The position numbers and the translations under genes are program-made. Below the pieces are notes generated by a model. The model had not been told where the DNA came from. It saw only the letters and a program-made list of their open reading frames with translations, and did no database searches. DNA of 64,000 nt. Source: Xanthomonas indica (lineage in GTDB: Bacteria; Pseudomonadota; Gammaproteobacteria; Xanthomonadales; Xanthomonadaceae). The DNA lies in contig NZ_CP131914.1 in assembly GCF_040529045.1 (NCBI RefSeq), forward strand, positions 1,658,501 through 1,722,500. The letters are read 5' to 3'. Shown here piece by piece: positions 30,115-40,316 of this stretch; position 1 is the first letter of the stretch, and the number at the start of each line of letters is the position of its first letter.

Positions 30115-30743
30115 CCGCCATGCGCCTGCTGTTCCCGCTGTTCGCCGCCGCCGCGTTGCTGGCCGGCTGCGACCGCCAGCCCACGCCCAAGCCGGCCGAC
30201 GGCGCCGCGACCACCGCGCCGTCCGCCGCGCCCAAGGCGCCGGCAGCGCCGGAAGCGCCCGCCGCGCCGGCCGCCGGACCGTCCGTGGTGCAGGAGACCC
30301 GTCCCGAGCCGACCCTGAAGATGAAGGCGGTGGACGGACGCGAGTACGACCTGGCCGCCCATCGCGGGCAGTGGGTGGTGGTGAATTTCTGGGCCACCTG
30401 GTGCGCGCCGTGCCTGAAGGAGATGCCGGAGCTGTCGGCCCTGCACGTGATGCGCGACAACATCGAGGTGGTGGGCCTGGCCTACGAGGACATCGAGCCA
30501 GCGGAGATGCAGGCGTTCCTGAAGCAGCATCCGGTGGCCTACCCGATCGTCATCGTCGACACCTACGCGCCGCCGGCCGATTTCGCCACTCCGCGCGGTC
30601 TGCCGATGACTTACCTGATCGCGCCCGACGGTAAGGTTGCCAAGCAGTTCCTGGGGCCGGTCACCGCCCACGACATCGAAACCGCGATCGCCGCCGCCGG
30701 CGGTCCGGCGCCGGGGCAGGGCAAGGCGAAGGCGGCGGGCTGA
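30111..30743 (+). CDS. TlpA-like thioredoxin-fold lipoprotein
   Basis: A 210-residue lipoprotein: signal MTAMRLLFPLFAAAALLAGC with mature Cys20, then a long Ala/Pro linker (about 21-65). The TlpA/ResA-type domain has WVVVNFWATWCAPCLKEMPELS, so the redox pair is WCAPC, and the conserved cis-Pro region is RGLPMTYLIAPDG. Periplasmic disulfide reduction, for example in cytochrome c maturation or protein repair, is expected. The ATG overlaps the yihY stop (ATGA), so it is translationally coupled. Confidence 0.93.
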
Positions 30744-31197
30744 GGCTATCGATGGCCTGGGTGGCGCGGCCGCCGCCCGGGATTGGGGATTCGGGATTGG
30801 GGATGCGCGCTTCCGTGCGTGCGCATGGTGTGGCCGTCCGATCGCCGCCGAGTCGCTGTAGGAGCGGCTTCAGCCGCGACCCGGAAAACTGGCCGATGGT
30901 GGCGCCGTGGGGGAGCCCGCACCTCAAACCGATACGTCGGAAGCCCAGTGCTTTCCTTGTGGGAGGGACTTCAGTCCCGACGCCTTGGGCGACGAGAGGC
31001 TTGGATGGTTTCGCCCGTCGCGGCTGAAGCCGCTGCTACAGGAGGCAGCAGGCGTCTGCTTTGCACTCCCCGGCCGGGAACCAGCGTAGGAGCGGCTTCA
31101 GCCGCGACCTGTTCCCACCGAAGCGGTTAATCGCGCGGCCCAGCAACGTGCATTCGGACGACGACTGCACGCCGCACGCTCACCCAATCCCCGCTCC
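30744..31197. repeat. Repeat-rich spacer between the TlpA-like and ppk2 genes
   Basis: There is no gene. Copies of the GTAGGAG-type element occur at 30858-30880 and 31086-31108 (direct), 31017-31040 (inverted) and 30959-30984 (variant GTGGGAGGGACTTCAGTCCC). The spacer is flanked by GGGATTGGGGATTCGGGATT (30779-30798, arm running to 30803) and a complementary C-rich arm around 31172-31218, the second dispersed repeat family in the window. Both flanking genes end here. Confidence 0.8.
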
Positions 31198-31986
31198 CTA
31201 ATCCCCACTCCCGACCCCATACGAGGGAATCGGCTGCAGCAGCCCGAACTTTTCCTTGTGCAGCTTGTGCTTCAGCGGCGGCAGGTCCAGGTCCGGTTCG
31301 TGCAGGCGGGTTTCCGGCAACTGGTCGAGCAGGTGCCGGATCAGGGTCAGGCGGCCGCGCTTCTGGTCGTTGAAATCGACCAGGGTCCACGGCGCGTAGT
31401 CGCGGTGGGTGGCTTCCAGCATCGCTTCGCGGGCGCGGGTGTAGTCGGCGTACTGGCTGCGCGACTTCAGGTCCACCGGCGACAGTTTCCAGCCCTTCAA
31501 CGGGTCGTGCAGGCGCTCGGCGAAGCGCTTTTCCTGCTGCGCCTGGTCCACGCACAGCCAGTACTTGAACAGGCGGATGCCGTCGTCCACCAGCAGCCGC
31601 TCGAACAACGGGGTCTGGCGCAGGAAGGCGTGGTACTCGGCATCGCTGCAGTAGCCCATGACCCGCTCCACGCCGGCGCGGTTGTACCAGCTGCGGTCCA
31701 TCAGCACGATTTCGCCGGCGGCCGGCAGGTGCGCGATGTGGCGCTGGAAATACCACTGCGTGGCTTCGCGGTCGGTCGGCTTGGGCAGGGCCACCACGCG
31801 GCATTGGCGCGGGTTGAGGTGTTCGGCGATGGCCTGGATCGCGCCGCCCTTGCCTGCGGTGTCGCGGCCTTCGAACAGCACCAGCACGCGCTCGCCGCTG
31901 TGCTGCACCGCCTGCGCCATCGCCATCAGCTCCAGCTGCAGCGGTTGCATCAGGGCCTTGTACTGCTTGCGCTTGAGGTGACTCAT
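31198..31986 (-). CDS. ppk2: Polyphosphate kinase 2 family protein
   Basis: A 262-residue PPK2 that moves phosphate between polyphosphate and nucleotides. The Walker A-like loop is LFEGRDTAGKGGAIQAI (about residues 37-53). The Walker B/lid region is MDRSWYNRAGVERVMGY, followed by FKYWLCVDQAQQEKRFAERLHDPLKGWKLSPVD and the YTRAREAMLEATH helix. The length fits single-domain PPK2. The start overlaps the stop of the upstream HTH gene (ATGA), so the kinase is translationally coupled to a regulator-like protein. Confidence 0.94.
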   Translation of the reverse strand: MSHLKRKQYKALMQPLQLELMAMAQAVQHSGERVLVLFEGRDTAGKGGAIQAIAEHLNPRQCRVVALPKPTDREATQWYFQRHIAHLPAAGEIVLMDRSWYNRAGVERVMGYCSDAEYHAFLRQTPLFERLLVDDGIRLFKYWLCVDQAQQEKRFAERLHDPLKGWKLSPVDLKSRSQYADYTRAREAMLEATHRDYAPWTLVDFNDQKRGRLTLIRHLLDQLPETRLHEPDLDLPPLKHKLHKEKFGLLQPIPSYGVGSGD

Positions 31987-32327
31987 TTGCTGCTCCGCTT
32001 GCGGGTGCCGGTGCCGGCCATGCTGCGCGCCACTTCCAGCAGTGCGCCCTGCTGGCGGGCGTCGAGGGCGCGGTAGGCCTGCAGCAGGTCGTGTTCGCCG
32101 CGGGTGCGCGCCGGGTCCAGTTGGCTGGCCAGTTCGCCGAGCAGCGCGCCAGCGGGGACGCCGAAGGTGCGCGCCAACGCAGTGAGCTGGGCGCGTCCGG
32201 GCAGTTTCTCGCCGGCCATCCAGGCTTTGACCGTGGCCGCGCCGGCGCGCGGAATGGCCGCGGCGATGTCCGCGGCGCTCATGCCGCTGGCCTTGGCCAG
32301 CAGACGCAACGTGGTATCCAGGGGCAT
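31983..32327 (-). CDS. Small XRE-type helix-turn-helix protein
   Basis: A 114-residue protein. Residues about 5-62 ([20 protein letters not shown]...[27 protein letters not shown]) have the helix pattern of a lambda-repressor/XRE DNA-binding domain. The C-terminal helix ([23 protein letters not shown]) may mediate dimerisation. It lies 13 bases after moaB and overlaps ppk2 by 4 bases. Target and ligand are unknown; co-translation with ppk2 suggests a link to polyphosphate or nucleotide status. Confidence 0.85.
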   Translation of the reverse strand: MPLDTTLRLLAKASGMSAADIAAAIPRAGAATVKAWMAGEKLPGRAQLTALARTFGVPAGALLGELASQLDPARTRGEHDLLQAYRALDARQQGALLEVARSMAGTGTRKRSSK

Positions 32328-32340
32328 GCGCGAGTCCAGG

Positions 32341-32859
32341 TCATTCCTTCAGTCGCGGGCGCAGCGTCGCCAGATTGCAGGGGCGGGTGCGGGCATCCAG
32401 TTGCGCGGCGATGATCCGCTCCCAGGCGGTGCGGCAGGCCGAGGTGGAGCCGGGCAGGCAGAACAGGAAGGTGGCGTTGGCCAGGCCGGCGAAGGCGCGC
32501 GACTGCAGCGAGGAGGTGCCGATCTCCTCGACGCTGATCGCACGGAACAGTTCGCCGAACCCGGGCATCTCCTTGTCCAGCAGCGGCAGCAGCGCCTCGG
32601 GCGTGGAGTCGCGGCCGGTGAAGCCGGTGCCGCCCGTGACCAGGATGCCGTCCACGGCGGGATCGGCGATCCAGGCCGAGACCGTGGCGCGCATCCGGTA
32701 GCGGTCGTCCGGCAGCAGCGCCCGCGCATGCAGACGGTGGCCGGCGCCGCCAAGCGCGGCGACCAGGTAGTCGCCGGAGCTGTCCTGCTCGAGGGTGCGT
32801 GTGTCCGAGACGGTCAGCACGCACAGGTTCAAGGCGATGAAGTCGGCGTTGGCGCTCAT
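32341..32859 (-). CDS. moaB: Molybdenum cofactor biosynthesis protein MoaB
   Basis: A 172-residue MoaB/MogA-fold protein (molybdopterin adenylylation family). [19 protein letters not shown] is the N-terminal motif, [22 protein letters not shown] the MPT-binding TGGTG loop, and [21 protein letters not shown] the C-terminal PGS motif. No other moa gene is adjacent. It is the first gene of the moaB-HTH-ppk2 run on the minus strand. Confidence 0.94.
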   Translation of the reverse strand: MSANADFIALNLCVLTVSDTRTLEQDSSGDYLVAALGGAGHRLHARALLPDDRYRMRATVSAWIADPAVDGILVTGGTGFTGRDSTPEALLPLLDKEMPGFGELFRAISVEEIGTSSLQSRAFAGLANATFLFCLPGSTSACRTAWERIIAAQLDARTRPCNLATLRPRLKE

Positions 32860-33093
32860 GCCGGCAGCCTAGCCGCTCGCCCGTCCGGCGTATAGCCTGC
32901 CGGCGCCACTGCTTCAGCCGCGGCTGCGTTGGGCAAGGGAGGCCGTCGCGGACCGAGCCGGCACGTCGCGCAATGCTGGCTGCCGAGCGGAAATGCCTGA
33001 GCGGGGCGCCAAGGCCGGAAGTGTGATCAGCGGCCGCAAGCGGCGTGCCTGCAGGCTGCGGCGGGACGCCTGCAGGCACGGCGCTCTGTCGAT

Positions 33094-33726
33094 TCAGGCG
33101 TGGGCATGGGCGGTGGTCCTTTCTTCACATGGCAGCGCCAACATGCGTGGCCGGAAGCGACATACGTTGGCGGCACGATCGGCAGCCAGCGGCAGGCGCT
33201 CGGGCTCGCGCTGCAGTGCGCGTCGCTGCGCGTCGGCGCTGTGCCACTCGGTGCGTTCGAGCAGGGTGCGGCCATCGTCGGACAGGTAGAGGTGCGAGGC
33301 GATCAGGCCCCGCAGCGCATGCGCGCCGTTCTGCAGGGCGGCGAAGGCGGCATCGGCACGGCGCTGCGCCGATGCCGCATCGCGCGTCGGGACGCGCGTG
33401 ACCACCACGCAGGACGCTTCCCGGTGCGGATCGGACACGCCGCTGCGGATGCGCCGGTAGCGGCGCAGCGTCCGCCTTAGCGCCGGCAGGCGCGCGCGCA
33501 GCAGCCCATGCAGTTCCGGCGCGGCGTCGCAGCAGCAGCGTGCGTACAGCAGGTCGGGGGTGTCGCCCAGGGATTCCATCCAGGTCAGGGCCTGCAGTCG
33601 GTGGTCGCACAGGCCGCGCACGCAGTCGAGCAGCGCGGTGCGGTCGGGAATGGGCGCCTCGGCGAGCAGCATGCTGCGCGCTAGCGTGGGATGAAGGGGC
33701 AGCGGGTGAGGGAACGATGGCGACAT
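33094..33726 (-). CDS. Hypothetical protein with ABM-like C-terminal region
   Basis: A 210-residue protein that is not confidently recognised. The N-terminal half is Leu/Arg/Cys-rich and helical (ALLDCVRGLCDHRLQALTWMESLGDTPDLLYARCCCD). The C-terminal half (SCVVVTRVPTRDAASAQRRADAAFAALQ...SHLYLSDDGRTLLERTEWHSADAQRRAL) has the beta-alpha-beta rhythm of antibiotic-biosynthesis-monooxygenase (ABM) dimeric barrels. The start MSPSFPHP at 33726 is preferred; the frame is open much farther upstream without family-like sequence. It stands alone between moaB and the OGT-like gene. Confidence 0.65.
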   Translation of the reverse strand: MSPSFPHPLPLHPTLARSMLLAEAPIPDRTALLDCVRGLCDHRLQALTWMESLGDTPDLLYARCCCDAAPELHGLLRARLPALRRTLRRYRRIRSGVSDPHREASCVVVTRVPTRDAASAQRRADAAFAALQNGAHALRGLIASHLYLSDDGRTLLERTEWHSADAQRRALQREPERLPLAADRAANVCRFRPRMLALPCEERTTAHAHA

Positions 33727-34030
33727 CGCGGGATCTGCACAGGGAGCGTGCGCGGAGTATCGGACCTCAAGTTCGCTTGAGGTCAAGCATCGGGGGGCGA
33801 TCCGCGAGACGCAGGTAAGGGGATGCACGCGCAGCGCCTCGCACCCGCTGCCGGTGACGCACCGGTGGGAACTGCAGCGATGGCGCGTCCTCCTCGCCGG
33901 GTGTGTCGTGTGCGCGGTCGAAGGATGCGATGCCAGGGGGAGGCATCGACACCCCGATGGCAACAGGAGCGCGTTCCAGTACCTTGCGCTGCTCGATGCA
34001 TACTGCGGTGCGCAGCGCAGGCGCAAGCGA
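33727..34030. other. 304-base spacer before the OGT-like gene end
   Basis: No gene, repeat or regulatory site was recognised. Short open frames here are GC-driven. Confidence 0.5.
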
Positions 34031-35743
34031 TCAGGCCGAGGCTGCGCCTTGCCAGCTGTGGCGGGCCGCGGTGTCGCGCAGCAGCGCGGCGAAGTCGTCG
34101 GCGAAGCCTTGCATGTCGAATAGGCCGCTGTCCGCGCGCCGCGCTTGCAGCTTTTCGCGCAACGCGTGCAGCGCCGTGGGATCGCGCCCCAGGCGCACCG
34201 CGGTGGCGACGAACGCCGCGTCGTCGGCGGCATTCATCTCGTCCAGGCCCAGATGATGGTTGAGGCTGCCGGCCACGCGGGCGGCGAAGGTGCTGCCGGG
34301 GCAGGTCAACACCGGGCAGCCGGCCCACAAGGCATCGGACGCGGTGGTGTGCGCGTTGTACGGATGCGTGTCCAGGAACAGGTCGGCGTGCCGGTAGCGC
34401 GCCAGATAGTCCGGATGCGCCAGCTTGGGCATGAAGCGCAGGCGCGTCGGTTCCACGCCCGCCGCTGCGGCGACCGCGCGCAGCCGGTCATCGGCCTGGC
34501 CCGGGCCGGACAGCAGCCACAGCACGCTGTCCGGTACCTGGCGCAGCACCTCCAGCATCCGCGCCATGCTGCGTGGGCCGAGTTTGTAGCTGTTGTTGAA
34601 GCAGCAGAACACGGTGCCGTGTTCGGGCAGCCCGCAATCGCGGCGCGCGGGCGGAATGCCGATGGGGCGGGTGTCGTCGGACGGCTGGAAGGCGCGCGGC
34701 AGCCGCAGCACCCGCTCGCTGTAGTGCGCGGCCAGTGCGGGCGGCAACGCGTAGGCATCGCCGACCACGTAGTCGATCCATGGCGCGCCGGAGGTGCCGG
34801 GGTAGGCCAGCCAGTTCAGCTGCACCGGTGCCGGGCGCAGCGCCAGCACCTCCGGCGTGCCGCCGCCACCCCAGCCGCGCAGATCGAACAGCAGGTCGAT
34901 GCCGGCGTCGCGGATGCGCTGGGCGATCTGCCGGTGCGGCTGCCCGGCGACCTCGTGCCACGCGTGTGCGGCCGCCTGCAGGCGCGCGCGGAGCGCGCTG
35001 CGGTCGTCGCCGTTGAGCGCGAACAGGTGCACCTGCAGGTCGGCGTGCGCGCGCAGGCGCTCGAACAGGGCAACGGTCAGCAGGCCGGTGGGATGCGCGC
35101 CGAAGCCGTTGGACAGGAAGCCGATGCGCAACGCGCCATCGCGGCGCACCTGCGTGGCGGGCAGCGGTGCGAGGGTGCGCGCCAGCGCCTGGGCGCGGTT
35201 GCGCGCGCAGCGCAGTTGCTCGTCCGCGCCCGCGTCCTCGTTGAGGAAGGCGAACGGTTCGATCGTCGGCTGCCCTTGCCGCACCGCGCTGCGCACCTGC
35301 TGCGACAGCGCGTCCAGTTCGCGCCAGTCGCACAGCTTGCGCCGCCAGTTCAACAGGTAGGCGGCGATCGACGGTTCCTGCGGCAGCAGGGCATGGGCAT
35401 GCGCGTAGGCCTGCGCCGCGGCCTCGGCCTCGCCGCTGTCTTCCAGTGCGTGGCCCAGCCACACCGCGATGCCCGGGTGCTGCGGCGCCTGCTGCAGCGC
35501 CTGGCGCAGGGCCTGCGTCGCCTCGGCATGGCGACCCTGGGTCCAGCGCACCCGCCCCAGCCGCGCCAGCGCCTCCGGATGCCCGGGGCGCAACTGCAAT
35601 GCGCGCGCGGCGGCCTGTTCGCCGGCCGCCACCACGCCGGCGCCGAGTTCGGCGTCGGCGAGCATCACCCAGGCCAGGAAATCCTGCGGATCGCGCCGCA
35701 CCGCGGCCTGCAGTTGCAGGCGTTCGTCGCTGCCGCCGTTCAT
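34031..35743 (-). CDS. TPR/GT41 O-GlcNAc transferase-like (SPINDLY-type) glycosyltransferase
   Basis: A 570-residue protein. Residues about 1-140 are TPR repeats (DPQDFLAWVMLADAELGAG, GHPEALARLGRVRWTQGRHAEA, HPGIAVWLGHALEDSGEAEAAAQAY). The remainder is a GT41 catalytic region with RIGFLSNGFGAHPTGLL, FDLRGWGGGGTPEVLALRPAPVQLNWLAYPGTSG, VFCCFNNSYKLGP and LDTHPYNAHTTASDALWAGCPVLT. The length and motifs match the X. campestris protein whose structure was used as a model for human OGT. The physiological substrate in bacteria is unclear. It is encoded 41 bases downstream of the GNAT gene. Confidence 0.93.
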   Translation of the reverse strand: MNGGSDERLQLQAAVRRDPQDFLAWVMLADAELGAGVVAAGEQAAARALQLRPGHPEALARLGRVRWTQGRHAEATQALRQALQQAPQHPGIAVWLGHALEDSGEAEAAAQAYAHAHALLPQEPSIAAYLLNWRRKLCDWRELDALSQQVRSAVRQGQPTIEPFAFLNEDAGADEQLRCARNRAQALARTLAPLPATQVRRDGALRIGFLSNGFGAHPTGLLTVALFERLRAHADLQVHLFALNGDDRSALRARLQAAAHAWHEVAGQPHRQIAQRIRDAGIDLLFDLRGWGGGGTPEVLALRPAPVQLNWLAYPGTSGAPWIDYVVGDAYALPPALAAHYSERVLRLPRAFQPSDDTRPIGIPPARRDCGLPEHGTVFCCFNNSYKLGPRSMARMLEVLRQVPDSVLWLLSGPGQADDRLRAVAAAAGVEPTRLRFMPKLAHPDYLARYRHADLFLDTHPYNAHTTASDALWAGCPVLTCPGSTFAARVAGSLNHHLGLDEMNAADDAAFVATAVRLGRDPTALHALREKLQARRADSGLFDMQGFADDFAALLRDTAARHSWQGAASA

Positions 35744-35783
35744 GCGGCCGTCGCGGTCGCGGCCGATTGCGGGCGGCGCGCAT

Positions 35784-36236
35784 TCACGGCGCCAGCGCCT
35801 TGACGTAGTGCTGCGCGCTCAGGTCTTGCTGCCAGCCGCAGGCGCGGTACAGCGCCTGCGCGGACAGATTGTCCTGCGCCGTCTCCAGCACGATGCGCAC
35901 CGCGCCGTCGTTTGCGGCGTGGCGCTCGGCGGCATGCAGCAGCGCCTGCGCCACGCCGTGGCGGCGGTGCGCCGGCGCCACGTACAGATCGTTGAGGATC
36001 CACACCCGCGCCGCCCGCACCGAGGAGAAGGACGGGTACAACTGCACGAAGCCGGCGGCCTGCGCGTCGCGCTCGGCCAGCAGCACGACCGACTCGGCGT
36101 TGCCCAGGCGCGCGGCGAGGAAGGCGTGCGCGGTCGCCGCATCCGGCGCCTGCCCATAGAACTGCCGGTAGGCATCGAACAGCGTTGCCAGCGCCGGCAG
36201 GTCGTGCGCAGCGGCCTGGCGCACGCGCACGCTCAT
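35784..36236 (-). CDS. GNAT family N-acetyltransferase
   Basis: A 150-residue single GNAT domain. Acetyl-CoA motif A is present as [29 protein letters not shown] (R/Q-x-x-G-x-A pattern RRHGVA), followed by [21 protein letters not shown] (motif B). The acceptor is unknown. Its ATG overlaps the prfA stop by 4 bases (ATGA), so it is coupled to RF1 translation; ribosome-related acetylation would be only a guess. Confidence 0.9.
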   Translation of the reverse strand: MSVRVRQAAAHDLPALATLFDAYRQFYGQAPDAATAHAFLAARLGNAESVVLLAERDAQAAGFVQLYPSFSSVRAARVWILNDLYVAPAHRRHGVAQALLHAAERHAANDGAVRIVLETAQDNLSAQALYRACGWQQDLSAQHYVKALAP

Positions 36237-37318
36237 GGGCTGTCGCTCAGGCGCGCGAGCTCGTCGACCTGGTGCTCGTGGCTCAGGCGCCCGATCAGCG
36301 CATCCAGGTCGCCCTCGATCACGTTCGGCAGGTCGTACAGGGTCAGGCCCTCGACGCGGTGGTCGGTGATGCGGCCCTGCGGAAAGTTGTAGGTGCGGAT
36401 GCGCTGGCTGCGGTCGCCGCTGCCGACCTGCAGCTTGCGGTCCTGCGCCTCGGCCGCGGCCTGCTTGCTGCGCTCGGCCTCCAGCAACTGCGCCTTCAGC
36501 CGCTTCAGCGCCTTGTCGCGGTTGGCGTGCTGGCTGCGCTCGGTCTGGCACTCCACCACCACGCCGCTGGGCACGTGGGTGATGCGGATCGCTGACTCGG
36601 TCTTGTTGACGTGCTGGCCGCCGGCGCCGGAGGAGCGGAAGGTGTCGATCTTCAGGTCGGCCGGGTTGATCGCGATCTCCTCCACGTCGTCGGCCTCGGG
36701 AATGATCGCCACCGTCGCCGCGGAGGTGTGGATGCGGCCCTGCGATTCGGTCGCCGGCACGCGCTGCACGCGGTGCGTGCCGGATTCGAATTTCAGCTTG
36801 GAATAGGCGCCGCGGCCGACGATGCGCGCCACGACCTCCTTGTAGCCGCCGTGCTCGCCGGGGCTGTCCGATTCCACTTCCACCTTCCAACCCTGGCGTT
36901 CGGCATAGCGCGCGTACATGCGGAACAGGTCGCCGGCGAAGATCGCCGCCTCGTCGCCGCCGGTGCCGGCACGCACTTCCAGGAACAGGTTGCCGTCGTC
37001 GCGCGGATCGCGCGGCACCAGCAGCAGCGCCAGTTCCGCGTCCAGTTCGCCCAGGCGCGCCTGCGCGGCGGCGATTTCCTCCTCGGCCAGCTCGCGCAGT
37101 TCCGGATCGGCGCGCATCGCCTCGGCCGAGGCCAGGTCGGCCTTGGCCGCCGCCTCGGCGGCCAGCGCGGCGGCGACCGGCTCCAGTTGCGCGAACTCGC
37201 GCGAGTAATCGCGGAAGCGCGTGTTGTCGCTCACCACCTCGGGGTCGGACAGCAGGCGTTCGAGTTCTTCGCGACGCTCGGCCAGCGCCTCCAGCTTACG
37301 GCGCAGGGTCGGTGTCAT
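36233..37318 (-). CDS. prfA: Peptide chain release factor 1
   Basis: A 361-residue RF1 that reads UAA and UAG stop codons. It contains the peptidyl-hydrolysis motif [17 protein letters not shown] with GGQ near residue 235, [26 protein letters not shown], and the C-terminal [16 protein letters not shown]. The length matches the family. The first 23 bases overlap the 3' end of hemA, the conserved hemA-prfA arrangement of gammaproteobacteria. PrmC, which methylates this GGQ, is encoded at 1.9 kb. Confidence 0.97.
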   Translation of the reverse strand: MTPTLRRKLEALAERREELERLLSDPEVVSDNTRFRDYSREFAQLEPVAAALAAEAAAKADLASAEAMRADPELRELAEEEIAAAQARLGELDAELALLLVPRDPRDDGNLFLEVRAGTGGDEAAIFAGDLFRMYARYAERQGWKVEVESDSPGEHGGYKEVVARIVGRGAYSKLKFESGTHRVQRVPATESQGRIHTSAATVAIIPEADDVEEIAINPADLKIDTFRSSGAGGQHVNKTESAIRITHVPSGVVVECQTERSQHANRDKALKRLKAQLLEAERSKQAAAEAQDRKLQVGSGDRSQRIRTYNFPQGRITDHRVEGLTLYDLPNVIEGDLDALIGRLSHEHQVDELARLSDSP

Positions 37319-38579
37319 CGGTCTTCAGGATCGGATGGAAATAGCCCGGCTTCTCCGGGAACAGGCGCTCGGCGGCGCGCGCCAGGTCGGCGTCGCCGCG
37401 CAGCGCCGCCTCGCGCAGCGCCGCGGTGGGCGGATGCAGCAGGCGGTTGGTCAGGGTGTTGGCGAGGAACTCCAGCACCTCGTCGGCCGGCTTGCCGTGC
37501 GCCAGTTGTTGCCGCGCCTTGGCCAGCACGTCGTCGCGGGTGCTGTCGCCATGCGCGCGCAGGCGTTTGAGCGGGGCCTGGCGGGTGCTGGCCTGCAGCG
37601 CTTCCATGTAGCGCACGACCTGCAGGTCGATGATCGCCTCGGCCGCTTCGGCGGCCTCGCGGCGGCCGCGGCGGTTGTCCTCGACCGCGCGCTCCAGGTC
37701 GTCGACGGTGTACAGGTAGGCGTCGGCCAGGTCGGCCACGCCGGCCTCGATGTCGCGCGGCACCGCCAGGTCGAACAGCAGCATCGGCTTGTGCTTGCGC
37801 GCGCGCAGCGCCTGTTCGACCTGCGCCCGCGTCACCACCGGCTCGCGCGCGGCGGTGGCCGAGAACACCACGTCGGCCTCGTGCAGGTGACGCTCCAGCT
37901 CGCTCAGCGGCAGCGCCACGCCGCCGTGGCGGCTGGCCAGCTCCTGCGCGTGGGCGAGGGTGCGGTTGGCGATCAGCAGGCGCCGCACGCGGCCCTCGCT
38001 GAGATGCTTGGCGGCCAGCTCGATGGTCTCGCCGGCGCCGACCAGCAGTACGGTGGATTCGCTGAGCCGGGCAAAGGAACTCTGCGCCAGGCGCACCGCG
38101 GTGGAGGCGACCGAGACCGGATTGGCGCCGACCCGCGTGTCGGTGCGCGCGCGCTTGGCCACCGAGAATGTCTGCTGGAACAGCCGGTCCAGGCGGCTGC
38201 CCATCGCCCCGTGCTCGCGCGCCAGCGACCAGGCGTCCTTCACCTGGCCGAGGATCTGCGGTTCGCCCAGCACCATCGAGTCCAGCCCGGTGGCGACGCG
38301 GAACAGGTGCCGCACGGCGTCCGCGTCCTGGTGCTGGTACAGGTAGCCGTGCAGGCCGGCAGCGTGCGAATCCAGCCAATCGGCCAGGTGTTGCGCATCG
38401 CCGGCGATCGCGTACAGCTCGGTGCGGTTGCAGGTGGACAGCAGCGCCGCTTCGGCGACGTTGGGCAGCGCGCGTAGCGATTGCAGCGCGCGCGGCAAGG
38501 CGTCGCCGGCGAATGCCACCCGTTCGCGCAGGTCGACCGGCGCGGTCTGGTGGTTCAATCCGAGCACCCACAACGTCAT
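37296..38579 (-). CDS. hemA: Glutamyl-tRNA reductase
   Basis: A 427-residue NADPH-dependent enzyme for the first step of C5 heme synthesis. [23 protein letters not shown] is the family N-terminus; the catalytic cysteine lies in [12 protein letters not shown], followed by [17 protein letters not shown] and the NADPH fold [17 protein letters not shown]. The start at 38579 gives the typical N-terminus; an upstream in-frame ATG at 38612 adds 11 residues. It diverges from the TPR gene with a 66-base spacer. Confidence 0.96.
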   Translation of the reverse strand: MTLWVLGLNHQTAPVDLRERVAFAGDALPRALQSLRALPNVAEAALLSTCNRTELYAIAGDAQHLADWLDSHAAGLHGYLYQHQDADAVRHLFRVATGLDSMVLGEPQILGQVKDAWSLAREHGAMGSRLDRLFQQTFSVAKRARTDTRVGANPVSVASTAVRLAQSSFARLSESTVLLVGAGETIELAAKHLSEGRVRRLLIANRTLAHAQELASRHGGVALPLSELERHLHEADVVFSATAAREPVVTRAQVEQALRARKHKPMLLFDLAVPRDIEAGVADLADAYLYTVDDLERAVEDNRRGRREAAEAAEAIIDLQVVRYMEALQASTRQAPLKRLRAHGDSTRDDVLAKARQQLAHGKPADEVLEFLANTLTNRLLHPPTAALREAALRGDADLARAAERLFPEKPGYFHPILKTDDTDPAP

Positions 38580-38645
38580 CTGTTCAGTTGCTTGCGATAA
38601 GCTGCTGGCCATTCAGGGCCCCATTTTACGGCCCGGCCGCTTCCG

Positions 38646-40316
38646 ATGCCCGCACTGATTCGCATCCGTACCTTTCTGCTGCTGTCCGCAATCGCCGCCG
38701 TGGCCGCACCGGCCGCGGCCAAGGCGCCGAGCCCCGCCCAGGACGTGATGACGCCGGTGCTGGCCGGCGAGTTCGCCCTGCAGGCCGGGCAACTGGCCGA
38801 TGCCTCGCGCTGGTACCTGCAGGCCGCCAACGACAGCCCCGGCGACGCCGGCCTGGCCGAGCGCGCCACCCGCATCGCAATGCTGGCCAATGACAGTGCC
38901 GCTGCCACCCAGGCCCTGGCGCTGTGGCGCCAGCGCGCCCCCGAGTCGCTGGCCATGCGCAGCGCCGAGGCTTCGCTGGCCCTGCGCAGCGGCAACCTGC
39001 GCCAGGCGCGCAGCCTGCTGGTGGCCTTGCTGCGCGACAAGGATCCGCGCGGCTGGCGTTTTGCCCTGATCGCCCTGGTCAGCGGCAACCGCGATCCGGA
39101 GGTGGCGGCCAAGGCCCTGGACCAGTTGCTCGACGCCAATGCCATCCCCGACCAGCTCGAAGCCTGGCAGGAGTTCGGACGCCTGGCGCTGCGCCTGGAC
39201 CAGCCCAAGCTGGCCGAGCGCATCGTCGATCAACTGGTCAAGCGCTTCCCGCAGGAGCCGCGCGTGGCGCTGCTGCATGCCACGCAGCTGCAGCAGGCAG
39301 GCAAGACCGAGCAGGCGCGCGCGCTGCTGCAGGGGGTGGAACCCAAGGTGTCGGGCGATCCGGAGCTGCGCACGGCGCTGGCGTATGCCTACGACGCGAT
39401 CGGCGACACCGCCGCCGCGGCGCGGGTGCTGGCGCTGGGGCCGCAGACCACCCAGAACTACGGCCTGCGCGCTTCGATGCTGGCCAAGCTGCAGGACAAC
39501 GCCGCCCTGACTGCGCTGTACGACGAGCTGCGCAAGGGTGCCGACCGGCCCGATCCGGAGCGGCGCCTGCTGCTCGGCAAGATCGCCGAGTTCCTCAAGC
39601 GCAACCAGGAGGCGGTGGACTGGTACCGCGGCGTGCCGGGCGGTCCGCTGCGCAGCGAGGCGCGGCTGCGCGCCGCCGGTGCGCTGTACGCGCTCGGCCA
39701 GAAGGACGCGGCCTTCGCCGAGGCGCGCGCGCTGCAGGACGATGCCGAGGCCGACGATGCCGCGCGCCGTGACGCGTATGTGCTGGAGGCGGAACTGCGC
39801 CAGCGCAGCGGCGACGACGCCGGCGAACTGCAGGTGTTCGAGCGCGGCCTGGCCGCCTATCCGGACGACAACGCGCTGCTGTACGCGCGCGGGCTGTCGT
39901 GGGAGCGCCGCGATCGCATCGACCGCGCCGAGGCCGATCTGCGCAAGATCCTGGTCACCGAGCCGGAGAACGTGGCGGCGCTGAACGCGCTCGGCTACAC
40001 CCTGGCCGATCGCACCAAGCGCTATCGCGAGGCGCTGCAGCTGATCGACCGCGCACGCACCGCCGATCCCGACAATGCCGCGATCATCGACAGCTACGGC
40101 TGGGTGCTGTATCGCCTGGGCAAGACCCAGGAAGCGCTGGTGCAGCTGCGCCGTGCCTGGAGCCTGGTGAAGGATCCGGAGATCGCCGCGCACATCGGCC
40201 AGGTGCTGTGGGAGCAGGGCAAGCGCGAGGAGGCCAACAAGTACTTCGACGAGGCGCGCAAGCTCGATCCGGACAACCGCGCGCTGCGCCGGGCCCTGGA
40301 ACAGGTGGCACCGTGA
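38646..40316 (+). CDS. Exported tetratricopeptide repeat protein
   Basis: A 556-residue protein with a signal-like N-terminus ([23 protein letters not shown]) followed by numerous TPR motifs through the chain ([107 protein letters not shown]). It is upstream of lolB in a conserved order. The likely role is a periplasmic scaffold related to the envelope. The stop overlaps the lolB GTG. Confidence 0.9.
   Translation: MPALIRIRTFLLLSAIAAVAAPAAAKAPSPAQDVMTPVLAGEFALQAGQLADASRWYLQAANDSPGDAGLAERATRIAMLANDSAAATQALALWRQRAPESLAMRSAEASLALRSGNLRQARSLLVALLRDKDPRGWRFALIALVSGNRDPEVAAKALDQLLDANAIPDQLEAWQEFGRLALRLDQPKLAERIVDQLVKRFPQEPRVALLHATQLQQAGKTEQARALLQGVEPKVSGDPELRTALAYAYDAIGDTAAAARVLALGPQTTQNYGLRASMLAKLQDNAALTALYDELRKGADRPDPERRLLLGKIAEFLKRNQEAVDWYRGVPGGPLRSEARLRAAGALYALGQKDAAFAEARALQDDAEADDAARRDAYVLEAELRQRSGDDAGELQVFERGLAAYPDDNALLYARGLSWERRDRIDRAEADLRKILVTEPENVAALNALGYTLADRTKRYREALQLIDRARTADPDNAAIIDSYGWVLYRLGKTQEALVQLRRAWSLVKDPEIAAHIGQVLWEQGKREEANKYFDEARKLDPDNRALRRALEQVAP

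Noticed and set aside
38580-38612. Longer hemA start at 38612
   Set aside because: The extra 11 residues are not found at the usual HemA N-terminus, which begins MTL.
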